Origin: Notoacmeibacter sp.
GTDB lineage: Bacteria > Pseudomonadota > Alphaproteobacteria > Rhizobiales > Rhizobiaceae
DNA length: 59,060 nt
Assembly (NCBI GenBank): GCA_019912385.1
Contig: JAIOIW010000098.1
Span: forward strand, 1 to 59,060
Direction: 5' to 3'
Positions 1 to 7,949 of the stretch are shown here, piece by piece; position 1 is the first letter of the stretch; every line of letters begins with the position of its first letter. The notes beneath the pieces are model-generated. The model was not told the origin of the DNA. It saw nothing but the letters and a program-made list of their open reading frames with translations, and searched no databases. The position numbers and the translations under genes were made by a program.

Positions 1-18
1 GGGCAGGGCGGGCCCAAT

Positions 19-798
19 TTGCTCAAGATTGCACAGAAGGGCGCAGTACTGACCATCGAACTGGCGAACCCGCCGGCCCATTCCCTGTCGACGGTGGTAA
101 TCGACAGGTTGCACCGGGCGCTCGAAGAGGCTCGCGCCGACAAGAGCGTCAACGTTGTCGTGCTCGCCTCGTCGGGCAAGATATTCTGCGCCGGCCACGA
201 TCTGAAGGAGATGAAAGCCCATCGCGACGATCCGGACGGCGGGCGTGTGTTCTATGAAGAGCTTTTCCGCTGCTGTTCCGAGATGATGAAGGCGATCGTG
301 CGTCTGCCCAAGCCGGTCATCGCCAAGGTCGACGGTATCGCCACTGCAGCCGGTTGCCAGATCGTCGCCTCCTGCGACCTCGCCATTGCGTCGGAAGACG
401 CGAAATTCTGCACGCCGGGCGTCAATCTCGGCGGCTTTTGTTCCACCCCCATGGTGGCGCTGTCGCGCAACGTCTCGCGCAAGCACGCCATGGAGATGTT
501 GCTGACCGGCGAGATGATCGATGCCTCGACTGCGCGCGAATTCGGCCTCGTCAACCGTGTCGTGCCGCGCGACTACCTCGACCAGGTTGTCGACAAGTAC
601 GCCGGGATGATCGCCTCGAAATCGCCGGTCGCGATCGCGCGCGGCAAGCGCGCCTTCTACGAACAGGCCGACATGCGGCTGTCGGAGGCCTATGATCACG
701 CCAATGCCGTCATGGTCGACGGCTTCATGACCCGGGACTCCGGCGAAGGCCTCGACGCATTCTTCGCCAAGCGCGAACCGAAATGGACTGGGGAATGA
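19..798 (+). CDS. Enoyl-CoA hydratase/isomerase family protein
   Basis: A 259-residue crotonase-fold protein, the usual length for enoyl-CoA hydratases, which add water across 2-enoyl-CoA or carry out related acyl-CoA chemistry. The family signature is visible: the oxyanion-hole segment GHDLKEM near residue 60, the GIATAAGCQ stretch near residue 110, and the NLGGFCSTP loop that follows. Hydratases normally carry Glu in the GCE position; here it is Gln (GCQ), so the classical acid/base pair is incomplete and the reaction may differ, as in ECHDC3-like members. The start is TTG with no upstream context visible because the window begins 18 bases before it, so a longer N-terminus is possible. It is followed by a VOC protein. 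Family is clear; substrate is unknown. Confidence 0.85.
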   Translation: MLKIAQKGAVLTIELANPPAHSLSTVVIDRLHRALEEARADKSVNVVVLASSGKIFCAGHDLKEMKAHRDDPDGGRVFYEELFRCCSEMMKAIVRLPKPVIAKVDGIATAAGCQIVASCDLAIASEDAKFCTPGVNLGGFCSTPMVALSRNVSRKHAMEMLLTGEMIDASTAREFGLVNRVVPRDYLDQVVDKYAGMIASKSPVAIARGKRAFYEQADMRLSEAYDHANAVMVDGFMTRDSGEGLDAFFAKREPKWTGE

Positions 799-862
799 AA
801 CCGGTTGTATGCGGCTCGAACGCGAAGTATGTTCGTGTTATGTTCTGATATTGAGGCCGGCA

Positions 863-1294
863 ATGCAACTCGCCCCCTGTATCACCATGGTCACCCTCGG
901 CGTCGCCGATGTCGCCGCGTCGACGGTTTTCTACGAGAAGCTTGGTTTCGCAAGATCGTCGGCGTCCAACGAGCAGGTCACGTTCTTCCGCATGAATGGC
1001 GCGGTACTCGGCCTGTTCGGGCGTGCCGACCTTGCACGCGATGCCGGTGTCGAGAACAGCATGCCGGGCTTTTCCGGTGTCTCTCTGGCTCACAACCTGC
1101 CGAGCGAGGCGGCTGTCGATGAAGCCTATGCCCATGCGCTCGCCTGCGGGGCAAAGCCGGTCAAGGCGCCGGAAAAGGTGTTCTGGGGCGGATATTCCTG
1201 CTATTTCGCCGATCCCGACGGCCACTTGTGGGAAATGGCTTTCAATCCTTATATGCCTGTCGACGGAAACGGCCACATGGCCTTGCCAGGATGA
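863..1294 (+). CDS. VOC (glyoxalase/dioxygenase fold) family protein
   Basis: A 143-residue protein with two beta-alpha-beta-beta-beta modules typical of the vicinal oxygen chelate superfamily: an opening ITMVTLGVADVAAS strand and a closing FADPDGHLWEM motif, where the Asp-Pro-Asp-Gly-His and terminal Glu are the usual C-terminal module residues. I chose ATG at 863 because the homologous core begins there and a purine-rich GAGG lies just upstream; an in-frame ATG at 809 would add 18 residues that look non-family. VOC proteins include glyoxalases, dioxygenases and resistance proteins, and nothing here picks a substrate. It lies 9 bases ahead of the CoA-binding protein gene, so the two probably share a transcript. 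Confidence 0.8.
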   Translation: MQLAPCITMVTLGVADVAASTVFYEKLGFARSSASNEQVTFFRMNGAVLGLFGRADLARDAGVENSMPGFSGVSLAHNLPSEAAVDEAYAHALACGAKPVKAPEKVFWGGYSCYFADPDGHLWEMAFNPYMPVDGNGHMALPG

Positions 1295-1303
1295 TGCGGA
1301 CCC

Positions 1304-1825
1304 ATGAACCACGACCATTACGACGACGCCTACATCTCCGGCATCCTCAATTCGGTGAAGACCGTCGCCGTCGTTGGGGCCTCCGCCAACGATGTCAGGC
1401 CCAGCTTCTTCGTACTCAAATACCTGATCGACAAGGGCTACAAGGTCTTTGCGGTTAATCCGGGCCATGCGGGCAAGATGATCGACCGCGCCATGACCTA
1501 TGCCTCGCTTTCCGACATCCCGGAACCGGTCGACATGGTCGACATCTTCCGTGCCTCCAGCGCGGTGCCGGGCATCGCCGAGGAAATCCTGAAGATGGAT
1601 CCGCTTCCCAAGGTGGTGTGGATGCAACTGACCGTGCGCCATGACGAAGCAGCGGCGAAGCTGGAGAAGCACGGCATCAAGGTCGTGATGAACCGCTGCC
1701 CGAAGATCGAATACGGCCGGCTTTCGCGCGAAATCGCCTGGAACGGTGTCAATTCGGGGCAGATTTCTTCCAGGAAGCCTGTCCTGCGCCCCGGTTTCCA
1801 GAGCTTCGGCATCCGGCAGCGATAG
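1304..1825 (+). CDS. CoA-binding domain protein (YccU-like)
   Basis: A 173-residue single-domain Rossmann protein of the CoA_binding_2 family. It shows the nucleotide-binding opening TVAVVGASANDVRPS near residue 20, the GYKVFAVNPGHAG strand near residue 45, and the conserved closing region VVMNRCPKIEYGRL. Family members bind CoA or a nucleotide but have no ligase domain; the physiological role is unknown. The gene sits between the VOC protein gene (9-base gap) and a LysE exporter gene (6-base gap), suggesting one operon, though no functional link is obvious. Confidence 0.85.
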   Translation: MNHDHYDDAYISGILNSVKTVAVVGASANDVRPSFFVLKYLIDKGYKVFAVNPGHAGKMIDRAMTYASLSDIPEPVDMVDIFRASSAVPGIAEEILKMDPLPKVVWMQLTVRHDEAAAKLEKHGIKVVMNRCPKIEYGRLSREIAWNGVNSGQISSRKPVLRPGFQSFGIRQR

Positions 1826-1831
1826 AAGCGC

Positions 1832-2422
1832 ATGCTGGCCTTCACCGCGGCGGTTTTCTTCCTGCTGATAACGCCCGGCCCGGGCGTGCTTTCCGCTGCC
1901 GGGGTCGGCGCGGGTTTTGGCTTCCGGCCTGGGCTCACCTACATCGCCGGCCTTTTCGTGGGCACCAACATGGTGGCCTTCGCGGTGATCTCGGGCATGG
2001 CCGCGGTGCTGGAGTTCTATCCGGTCCTGCGCATCGCGCTGCTTACCGTCTCGGCAACCTACCTGCTTTACCTTGCCGCCAAGATCGCCTTCGCCGGGTC
2101 GAAGATCGCCTTCATCCATTCCGAACGCCCGCCGGGCGTGCTCGGCGGTATCGTGCTCCAGGCGTTCAATCCCAAGGCCTATGTTGTCAATACCGCCCTT
2201 TTTACGGGCTTTCCCTTTTTCCCCGGTGACATTGTCCGCGAAACGATTGTCAAGCTGGTCGTCCTCAACACGATCTGGATCGGCATCCATCTGCTGTGGC
2301 TTGGCGCAGGCGTCGGCCTGCACCGCCTGAACCTGTCGCAGCGCGCGCATTTCGCGATCAACCTGGCGATGGCCGGCGCGATGCTTACCGTCGTCGGCCT
2401 TGCCGCGCTCGCGCAACGATAA
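1832..2422 (+). CDS. LysE/RhtB family amino acid or metabolite exporter
   Basis: A 196-residue inner-membrane protein with about six hydrophobic segments. The N-terminal FLLITPGPGVLSAA matches the diagnostic TPGPN-like motif of LysE/RhtB exporters. The family exports amino acids such as lysine, threonine or homoserine lactone by proton exchange; the substrate cannot be read from sequence. It follows the CoA-binding protein gene by 6 bases, and a strong intrinsic terminator lies about 20 bases after its stop, so it likely ends the upstream transcript. ATG at 1832 begins directly in the first membrane segment. Confidence 0.88.
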   Translation: MLAFTAAVFFLLITPGPGVLSAAGVGAGFGFRPGLTYIAGLFVGTNMVAFAVISGMAAVLEFYPVLRIALLTVSATYLLYLAAKIAFAGSKIAFIHSERPPGVLGGIVLQAFNPKAYVVNTALFTGFPFFPGDIVRETIVKLVVLNTIWIGIHLLWLGAGVGLHRLNLSQRAHFAINLAMAGAMLTVVGLAALAQR

Positions 2423-2441
2423 GCGTTGTCCGCTGACGAAA

Positions 2442-2464
2442 AAAGCGGGGCCTGACCCCGCTTT
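2442..2464 (+). terminator. Intrinsic terminator after the LysE-family gene
   Basis: AAAGCGGGG (2442-2450) pairs perfectly with CCCCGCTTT (2456-2464) around a 5-base loop. The A-rich left side and T-ending right side make it potentially bidirectional. It separates the first gene group from the sulfhydrylase gene. Confidence 0.75.
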
Positions 2465-2632
2465 CCCAGACCCGGTTAAACCGGTCGGATCCGCCGCGAC
2501 GCCAGTTCATCCGTGGCCAGCCGCAGCAAATCTGCAGGCAGGATGGCGCAGCATGGTTAAGCTTTTATGACAGTACGGAATTTCCGGGAAGCGAAATGAA
2601 ATTTCCACCCGCGACCGTCTTCCGGATCAATC

Positions 2633-2668
2633 CGCTTTGACGCGAGGCAAAAGCTGCGTGATAAAGCG
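2633..2668 (+). promoter_or_regulatory. Nested stem-loop in the leader of the sulfhydrylase gene
   Basis: CGCTTT (2633-2638) pairs with AAAGCG (2663-2668), and inside it ACGC (2640-2643) pairs with GCGT (2656-2659). The 3' side contains GTGATAAA, a string also conserved in SAM-II riboswitches, which control methionine genes in alphaproteobacteria. The rest of the SAM-II consensus, notably the GCTAAAAAGG-like tail, is not evident, so a riboswitch is only a possibility. The stem ends 30 bases before the ATG, with a GGAGG ribosome site between (2684-2688). Confidence 0.3.
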
Positions 2669-2698
2669 CCTGACACATTGATTTGGAGGATAGGCGAT

Positions 2699-3982
2699 AT
2701 GTCACAACGCACCCCGGGTTTCGAAACGCTTGCCGTTCACGCCGGCGCGCAACCCGATCCGGCGACCGGAGCCCGCGCCACGCCGATCTACCAGACCACG
2801 GCCTATGTGTTCGACGACGCGGATCATGCCGCCTCGCTGTTCGGCCTCAAGGCATTCGGCAACATCTACACCCGCATCATGAACCCGACCCAGGCCGTGC
2901 TGGAGGAGCGCGTGGCCGCTCTCGAAGGCGGTACGGCGGCGCTCGCCACCGCGTCGGGCCATGCCGCGCAACTCCTGGTGTTTCACTCCGTCATGAGCCC
3001 GGGCGAGAATTTCGTTTCGGCCCGCAAGCTCTATGGCGGCTCGATCAACCAGTTCGGCCACGCCTTCAAGAATTTCGGCTGGGAGGTGCGCTGGGCCGAC
3101 GTCAACGATGCCGCCGACCTCGAAAAACAGATAGACGACAAGACCAAGGCAATCTTCATCGAAAGCCTGGCCAATCCGGGCGGAACCTTCACAGACATCG
3201 AGGCCGCCGGCAACGTCGCGCGCAAGCATGGCATTCCGCTGATCGTGGACAACACCATGGCTACGCCATACCTCGTGCGCCCGATCGAGCACGGCGCCGA
3301 CGTCGTGGTCCATTCGCTGACCAAGTTCATGGGCGGTCACGGCAATTCGATGGGCGGTATCATCGTCGATGCCGGTACGTTCGACTGGTCTGCTTCCGGC
3401 AAGTATCCGATGCTGTCTGAGCCGCGCCCCGAATATGGCGGCATGGTCCTGCACGAGACCTTCGGCAATTTCGCCTTCGCCATCGCCTGCCGCGTGCTCG
3501 GCCTGCGCGATTTCGGCCCGGCGATCTCGCCGTTCAATGCCTTCCAGATCCTCACCGGCATCGAGACCCTGCCGCTCAGGATGGAGCGCCATTGCGAGAA
3601 CGCGCTGAAGGTTGCGACATGGCTCAAGAGCCGGCCGGAAGTGGCCTGGGTTTCCTATCCGGGGCTCGCCACCGACCCCAACCACGAGATGATGCGCAGA
3701 TATTCGCCGAAGGGCGCCGGGGCGGTGTTCACCTTCGGGCTCAAGGCCGGATACGAGGCCGGCATCAGGTTTGTCGAAGGTCTGGAGATGCTGTCGCACC
3801 TGGCCAATATCGGCGACACCAAGTCCCTGGTCATCCATCCGGCGTCGACCACGCACCGCCAGCTTTCGGACGAGCAGAAGATCGCGGCGGGCGCGGGTCC
3901 CGATACCATTCGCCTCTCGATCGGCATCGAGAACGCCGACGATATAATCGCCGATATCGAGCAGGCCCTGGGCAAGATCTGA
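2699..3982 (+). CDS. metY: O-acetylhomoserine sulfhydrylase (aminocarboxypropyltransferase)
   Basis: A 427-residue PLP enzyme of the Cys/Met metabolism family that makes homocysteine from O-acetylhomoserine and sulfide in methionine synthesis. The opening GFETLAVHAG and PIYQTTAYVF is typical of MetY. The PLP lysine is in the segment VVHSLTKFMGGHG, preceded by the cofactor-binding VDNTMATPYL; the closing RLSIGIENADDI is also family-typical. ATG at 2699 is chosen because GGAGG lies 10 bases upstream and the conserved N-terminus begins there. It is a stand-alone gene after a terminator; the leader holds a stem-loop that could make it SAM-responsive. O-succinylhomoserine-using MetZ is the main alternative, but the length favours MetY. 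Confidence 0.9.
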   Translation: MSQRTPGFETLAVHAGAQPDPATGARATPIYQTTAYVFDDADHAASLFGLKAFGNIYTRIMNPTQAVLEERVAALEGGTAALATASGHAAQLLVFHSVMSPGENFVSARKLYGGSINQFGHAFKNFGWEVRWADVNDAADLEKQIDDKTKAIFIESLANPGGTFTDIEAAGNVARKHGIPLIVDNTMATPYLVRPIEHGADVVVHSLTKFMGGHGNSMGGIIVDAGTFDWSASGKYPMLSEPRPEYGGMVLHETFGNFAFAIACRVLGLRDFGPAISPFNAFQILTGIETLPLRMERHCENALKVATWLKSRPEVAWVSYPGLATDPNHEMMRRYSPKGAGAVFTFGLKAGYEAGIRFVEGLEMLSHLANIGDTKSLVIHPASTTHRQLSDEQKIAAGAGPDTIRLSIGIENADDIIADIEQALGKI

Positions 3983-3985
3983 ACG

Positions 3986-4705
3986 GTGACTGGCAAGCGA
4001 ACCGGCGGGTCTGCGCTGCTCTGTCTGGCAGGCCTGTTATTCGCAACCGTGGCTTTCGCGCCGGCGCGCGCCCAACCGGTTTGCGCGTTGAGCCTCGTCC
4101 TTGCGATCGACGCGTCTTCCAGCGTCGATGCGGCTGAAAACCGCCAGCAGCTCGACGGTCTGGCACGCGCATTCGGCGACGAAGCCGTTCGCGAGGCCAT
4201 CCATCGGGTCGGCGGCATTCAGGTCTCGGCTTACGAATGGAGCGGACGATACCAGCAGGCCACGATAGCACCCTGGAGCTGGCTGTTCGACGAGGCCTCG
4301 ATCGATGCCTTCGCCGACAAGCTGGCCGGCCACGGGCGGAATCACGACGAGTTCCCGACAGCGCTTGGCTACGCGCTCGGCTACGGGGCGATGGAATTGC
4401 AGAAGGCGCCGCTGCCATGCATCCGCCAGGTGATCGATGTGTCGGGCGACGGCGTGAACAACGAGGGATTCGGTCCGCCAATCGCCTATCGCGCCTTTCC
4501 GTTCGACAATGTCGTGGTCAATGGACTCGTGATCGCCGGTGCGGATCCTGATCCGGTCGGCTACTACCGCAGCGTCGTCATTCGCGGCTCGGGCGCCTTT
4601 GTCGAAGTGGCCAGGGATTTCGCCGACTACGAAGCCGCGATGAAGCGCAAGCTGCTGCGTGAAATCATGGGTAATGCGATCGCTTCGCTTGAAGCGGCGG
4701 ACTGA
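3986..4705 (+). CDS. DUF1194 (von Willebrand A-like) secreted protein
   Basis: A 239-residue protein with an N-terminal signal peptide (hydrophobic LLCLAGLLFATVAFAPARA, residues about 10-28) followed by a von Willebrand factor A-like fold. LVLAIDASSSVDAAEN gives a MIDAS-like DxSxS metal site near residue 42, and IDVSGDGVNNEG supplies a second Asp. DUF1194 proteins are common in Hyphomicrobiales and have no assigned function. The start is GTG 3 bases after the metY stop, implying co-transcription. It is followed by a long non-coding gap. Confidence 0.8.
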   Translation: MTGKRTGGSALLCLAGLLFATVAFAPARAQPVCALSLVLAIDASSSVDAAENRQQLDGLARAFGDEAVREAIHRVGGIQVSAYEWSGRYQQATIAPWSWLFDEASIDAFADKLAGHGRNHDEFPTALGYALGYGAMELQKAPLPCIRQVIDVSGDGVNNEGFGPPIAYRAFPFDNVVVNGLVIAGADPDPVGYYRSVVIRGSGAFVEVARDFADYEAAMKRKLLREIMGNAIASLEAAD

Positions 4706-5466
4706 GGCCGCTCGGTATAGAAACCGGGAGCGATCCGCATCGCTGCCGGACATATTTATTTATATGGGTCATCCCCGTATTCCTCGTTTTCCACAGGGGA
4801 CCCTGCATTGCCGCCGCTGCTTGTGCTGCGTAAGCTGCAGACATCTCAGGTGCCCGACAGCTTCCGAATGGACAACGGGTTCAAGCCAAGGGGTCTCACC
4901 TGGGACCGCGCCGGCAACGACAGGCGACGGGGTCAAACCCGCACCCATCGGAACCGGAAGTCCAGCGGACCTGCCAGGAGCGGTCTGGAACGCGAGAGGC
5001 AGAACCGATGCTGCCATGAAGGCCGGTCAAGCCCTTCGATGGTGCGCTCGTCAGGACCCTTGCGGTTTTGCGGGCGGGGTCGGACAGAACGGACGCCCTT
5101 GCGGAAGACGCGCTGTCTGAACCGTCAGACAGGACGGTGATGACGGGAAACCGTCCGAACGTCCTGATCTCGACAGGGAGGCGCTGGGAGCAATCTCAGC
5201 GCTTTCCTTTCGTTGTATTGACCCGGGTGACCCGCCTGGCTCAATTATCGCCCGGCAATTCAAGCTCCACTCGAAACCGCCGCGAAGCCCGGCGTTTCGC
5301 TGGTGTGCGATCCGGTCCTTCGCCGGGCCTTCATTTTGGTTCCGCCTTGGCGGCCCCTTGCCCTTGCGCGGCGAGGGGGCAAGCCCTTATTTAGGGGCGA
5401 GCAACAACTTTGATTCCAGCGGCCGCCATCCGGCAGCCCTTTTCCAGCCATCAAGGACCGAATGCG
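4706..5466. other. 760-base gap with dense hairpins; possible structured RNA
   Basis: No convincing protein gene is seen. The stretch holds several tight stems: CAGGTG near 4850 against CACCTG about 45 bases later; TGTCTGA (5114-5120) with TCAGACA (5125-5131) and a 4-base loop; GACGG-GAAA-CCGTC (5142-5155), a GNRA tetraloop; and GCGCT...GAG/CTCAGCGC (5181-5202) followed by TTTCCTTT, which looks like a terminator. Together they suggest a roughly 350-400 base RNA on the + strand ending near 5215. I looked for motifs of RNase P RNA, SRP RNA, tmRNA and 6S RNA and could not match any convincingly. The right part holds the clpP promoter region. Confidence 0.3.
5363..5395 (+). promoter_or_regulatory. 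Candidate RpoH (sigma-32) promoter of clpP
   Basis: CTTG at 5363-5366 is followed after 19 bases by CTTATTTAGG at 5386-5395. The latter fits the alphaproteobacterial RpoH -10 pattern CYTATNTNNG at every fixed position. It lies about 70 bases before the clpP ATG. Heat-shock control of clpP is known in related bacteria; here it is inferred from the motif. The spacer is one or two bases longer than usual. Confidence 0.5.
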
Positions 5467-6096
5467 ATGAAGGATCCCGTCGAAACAGCCATGAACCTCG
5501 TGCCGATGGTCGTCGAGCAGACCAACCGGGGCGAACGGGCCTACGACATCTTCTCACGTCTGCTGAAGGAGCGGATCATTTTCATCACCGGCCCGATCGA
5601 GGACGGGATGGCGACCCTGGTCTGCGCCCAGCTCCTGTTTCTGGAGGCCGAGAACCCGAAAAAGGAAATCTCGCTCTATATCAATTCGCCGGGTGGCGTC
5701 GTCACATCCGGCATGGCGATCTACGACACCATGCAGTTCATCAAGCCGGCGGTTTCCACGCTGTGCATCGGCCAGGCTGCCTCGATGGGCTCGCTGCTGC
5801 TGTGTGCCGGCCACAAGGATATGCGCTTCGCTACGCCGAACGCGCGCATCATGGTCCATCAACCCTCGGGCGGCTTCCAGGGCCAGGCTTCCGATATCGA
5901 GCGCCACGCCCAGGATATCATCAAGCTAAAGCGTCGCCTCAACGAGGTATATGTGGCTCATACCGGCAATGACTACGACACGGTCGAAAACACGCTTGAT
6001 CGTGATCACTTCATGACCGCGGACGAAGCCAAGGCCTGGGGCATCATCGACAAGGTGATAACGACTCGCGAAGCCATCGAGGGCGCCAAGGACTGA
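5467..6096 (+). CDS. clpP: ATP-dependent Clp protease proteolytic subunit ClpP
   Basis: A 209-residue serine peptidase that forms the double-heptamer proteolytic chamber working with ClpX or ClpA. The triad is visible: Ser106 in QAASMGS, His131 in MVHQPSGG and Asp180 in the DRDHF segment, with the same spacing as E. coli ClpP. The handle-helix region and the oxyanion GGV segment ([10 protein letters not shown]) are intact. ATG at 5467 gives the normal N-terminus [18 protein letters not shown]; an ATG 57 bases upstream would add non-family residues. clpX follows 317 bases downstream and lon follows that, the usual protease cluster. A candidate RpoH promoter lies upstream. Confidence 0.97.
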   Translation: MKDPVETAMNLVPMVVEQTNRGERAYDIFSRLLKERIIFITGPIEDGMATLVCAQLLFLEAENPKKEISLYINSPGGVVTSGMAIYDTMQFIKPAVSTLCIGQAASMGSLLLCAGHKDMRFATPNARIMVHQPSGGFQGQASDIERHAQDIIKLKRRLNEVYVAHTGNDYDTVENTLDRDHFMTADEAKAWGIIDKVITTREAIEGAKD

Positions 6097-6413
6097 CGCC
6101 AAAGGCGCCGTTCGCCTGGTTGTGGCCCGCCATAGTGATACTTCGGTAACGTTCGGCGAGCTTTTCTCGTCGAATGAACCTGTTTAGCGCCACAATGATG
6201 TTGGCGCGCGCGGGTCCGCGACCTACGTTAAGACTATGTTGAATCTCGTGACGCTAGCCTTGTCGGCGAACGTCCCGGTGATTGCCGGTCTTGCGGATTC
6301 GTGCTTGTTTCCGTTAAGGCTGTGATTGCCGCAAATCGGGACAATCCATGGCCTTGCGGCCGATCTCATTGCCGGCCATTCGTGTTGGCTGGTTGATGCA
6401 CTGAAAGGACTGG
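6097..6413. other. 317-base gap between clpP and clpX
   Basis: No gene is seen. A small hairpin, GCGCCA (6187-6192) with TGGCGC (6202-6207), sits in the middle without a following T-run. The gap presumably carries the clpX promoter, but I could not pick a convincing one. An AAAGGA ribosome site lies just before clpX. Confidence 0.4.
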
Positions 6414-7685
6414 ATGATGAGCAAAGTTGGCAGCGGCGATTCCAAGAATACGCTCTACTGCTCCTTCTGCGGCAAGAGCCAGCACGAGGTGCGCAAGCTC
6501 ATCGCCGGACCAACCGTCTTCATCTGCGACGAATGCGTCGAACTGTGCATGGACATCATCCGCGAGGAAAACAAGTCCTCGATGGTCAAGTCGTCGGAAG
6601 GCGTACCGACCCCGCAGGATATCCAGAACGTTCTCGACGATTACGTGATCGGCCAGAACCATGCAAAGCGGGTGTTGTCGGTCGCCGTCCACAACCATTA
6701 CAAGCGGCTTGCCCACGCCTCCAAGAACCAGGACGTGGAACTCGCCAAGTCCAACATCCTTCTGATCGGCCCGACCGGTTGCGGCAAGACGCTGCTGGCG
6801 CAGACGCTGGCGCGCATCATCGATGTGCCATTCACCATGGCCGATGCCACGACGCTGACCGAAGCCGGATATGTCGGCGAGGACGTGGAGAACATCATCC
6901 TCAAGCTGCTGCAATCGGCCGACTACAATGTCGAGCGGGCACAGCGCGGCATCGTCTATATCGACGAAATCGACAAGATTTCGCGCAAGTCCGACAATCC
7001 TTCGATCACCCGCGACGTTTCAGGCGAGGGTGTGCAGCAGGCACTGCTCAAGATCATGGAAGGCACGGTTGCCTCGGTTCCTCCGCAAGGCGGCCGCAAG
7101 CATCCCCAGCAGGAGTTCCTGCAGGTCGATACCGCCAACATCCTTTTCATTTGCGGCGGCGCCTTTGCCGGCCTCGACAGGATCATCTCCGATCGCGGCC
7201 GCAAGACCTCGATCGGCTTCGGTGCCAGCGTGGAAGATCCGGAAGGCCGCCGCACCGGCGAGCTGTTCCGCATGGTGGAGCCCGAGGACCTGCTGAAATT
7301 CGGCCTGATTCCCGAATTTGTCGGACGCCTGCCCGTATTGGCGACGCTGGAAGACCTCGACGAGGAAGCGCTGGTCCAGATCCTGAGCGAACCCAAGAAC
7401 GCACTGGTCAAGCAGTACCAGCGCCTGTTCGAGATGGAAAATGTCGACCTGACCTTCCACGAGGACGCGCTGAAGGCGATTGCCAGGAAGGCGATCCAAC
7501 GCAAGACCGGCGCGCGCGGTCTTCGATCGATCATGGAAGCGATCCTTCTCGACACGATGTTCGAGCTTCCGTCGCTGGAAGGTGTCCAGGAAGTCGTCAT
7601 TTCCGACGAGGTTGTCGACGGGAATGCCCGCCCGCTCTACATCTATTCAGAGCGCGAAGCCGAAAAGGGCAATGCCAGCGCCTGA
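6414..7685 (+). CDS. clpX: ClpX ATPase, substrate-recognition subunit of Clp protease
   Basis: A 423-residue AAA+ unfoldase. An N-terminal C4 zinc-binding domain (CSFCGKSQ, then CDECVELC, residues about 15-45) is followed by the AAA+ module with Walker A GPTGCGKT near residue 120, Walker B YIDEIDKI near residue 183, the pore loop GYVGED near residue 151, and a C-terminal sensor-2 region ([12 protein letters not shown]). All are intact. Two ATGs in tandem (6414, 6417) could start it; AAAGGA 6-10 bases upstream serves either. It delivers substrates to ClpP, encoded just upstream, and is followed by lon. Confidence 0.97.
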   Translation: MMSKVGSGDSKNTLYCSFCGKSQHEVRKLIAGPTVFICDECVELCMDIIREENKSSMVKSSEGVPTPQDIQNVLDDYVIGQNHAKRVLSVAVHNHYKRLAHASKNQDVELAKSNILLIGPTGCGKTLLAQTLARIIDVPFTMADATTLTEAGYVGEDVENIILKLLQSADYNVERAQRGIVYIDEIDKISRKSDNPSITRDVSGEGVQQALLKIMEGTVASVPPQGGRKHPQQEFLQVDTANILFICGGAFAGLDRIISDRGRKTSIGFGASVEDPEGRRTGELFRMVEPEDLLKFGLIPEFVGRLPVLATLEDLDEEALVQILSEPKNALVKQYQRLFEMENVDLTFHEDALKAIARKAIQRKTGARGLRSIMEAILLDTMFELPSLEGVQEVVISDEVVDGNARPLYIYSEREAEKGNASA

Positions 7686-7794
7686 CATGTCGTCGGGCGA
7701 ACTGGCCTTTTCCGAGAACCGGACCGGTTTCGGGCGGTCGCGTATTGCATGCGGTTCCCGCGGGTCTATGCTCCTCATCAATTGTTCGAATCGC

Positions 7795-7827
7795 CTTGAA
7801 AAGACCTCATGCGTCCTCCAACTAAGG
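7795..7827 (+). promoter_or_regulatory. Possible heat-shock promoter of lon
   Basis: CTTGAAA at 7795-7801 matches the RpoH -35 element well. A weak -10-like CCAACTAAGG follows 19 bases after CTTG, the same spacing as the clpP candidate, but it matches the -10 pattern poorly. The remainder of the 264-base gap between clpX and lon holds nothing else I can name. Confidence 0.25.
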
Positions 7828-7949
7828 TGAATTGGGACGTGGGAGGCATTCAATGCACCATTGTCCGATTGGGCGCATGAAGCCGTTGCCAATTCCGCAA
7901 GGGACGGCTTAGCGTTGCAGCGGGGCCCGCCACACGGGTTCAGGAAGGA

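Noticed and set aside
725-2416. Long minus-strand open frame (563 residues) opposite the VOC, CoA-binding and LysE genes
   Set aside because: It has no family features and mirrors the codon pattern of the real + strand genes. High GC keeps antisense frames open.
4706-5466. Known stable RNAs (RNase P RNA, SRP RNA, tmRNA, 6S RNA) in the gap before clpP
   Set aside because: The diagnostic conserved strings were not found, for example the SRP tetraloop region, a tmRNA tag frame, or RNase P CR-I. I kept only an unnamed structured RNA candidate.
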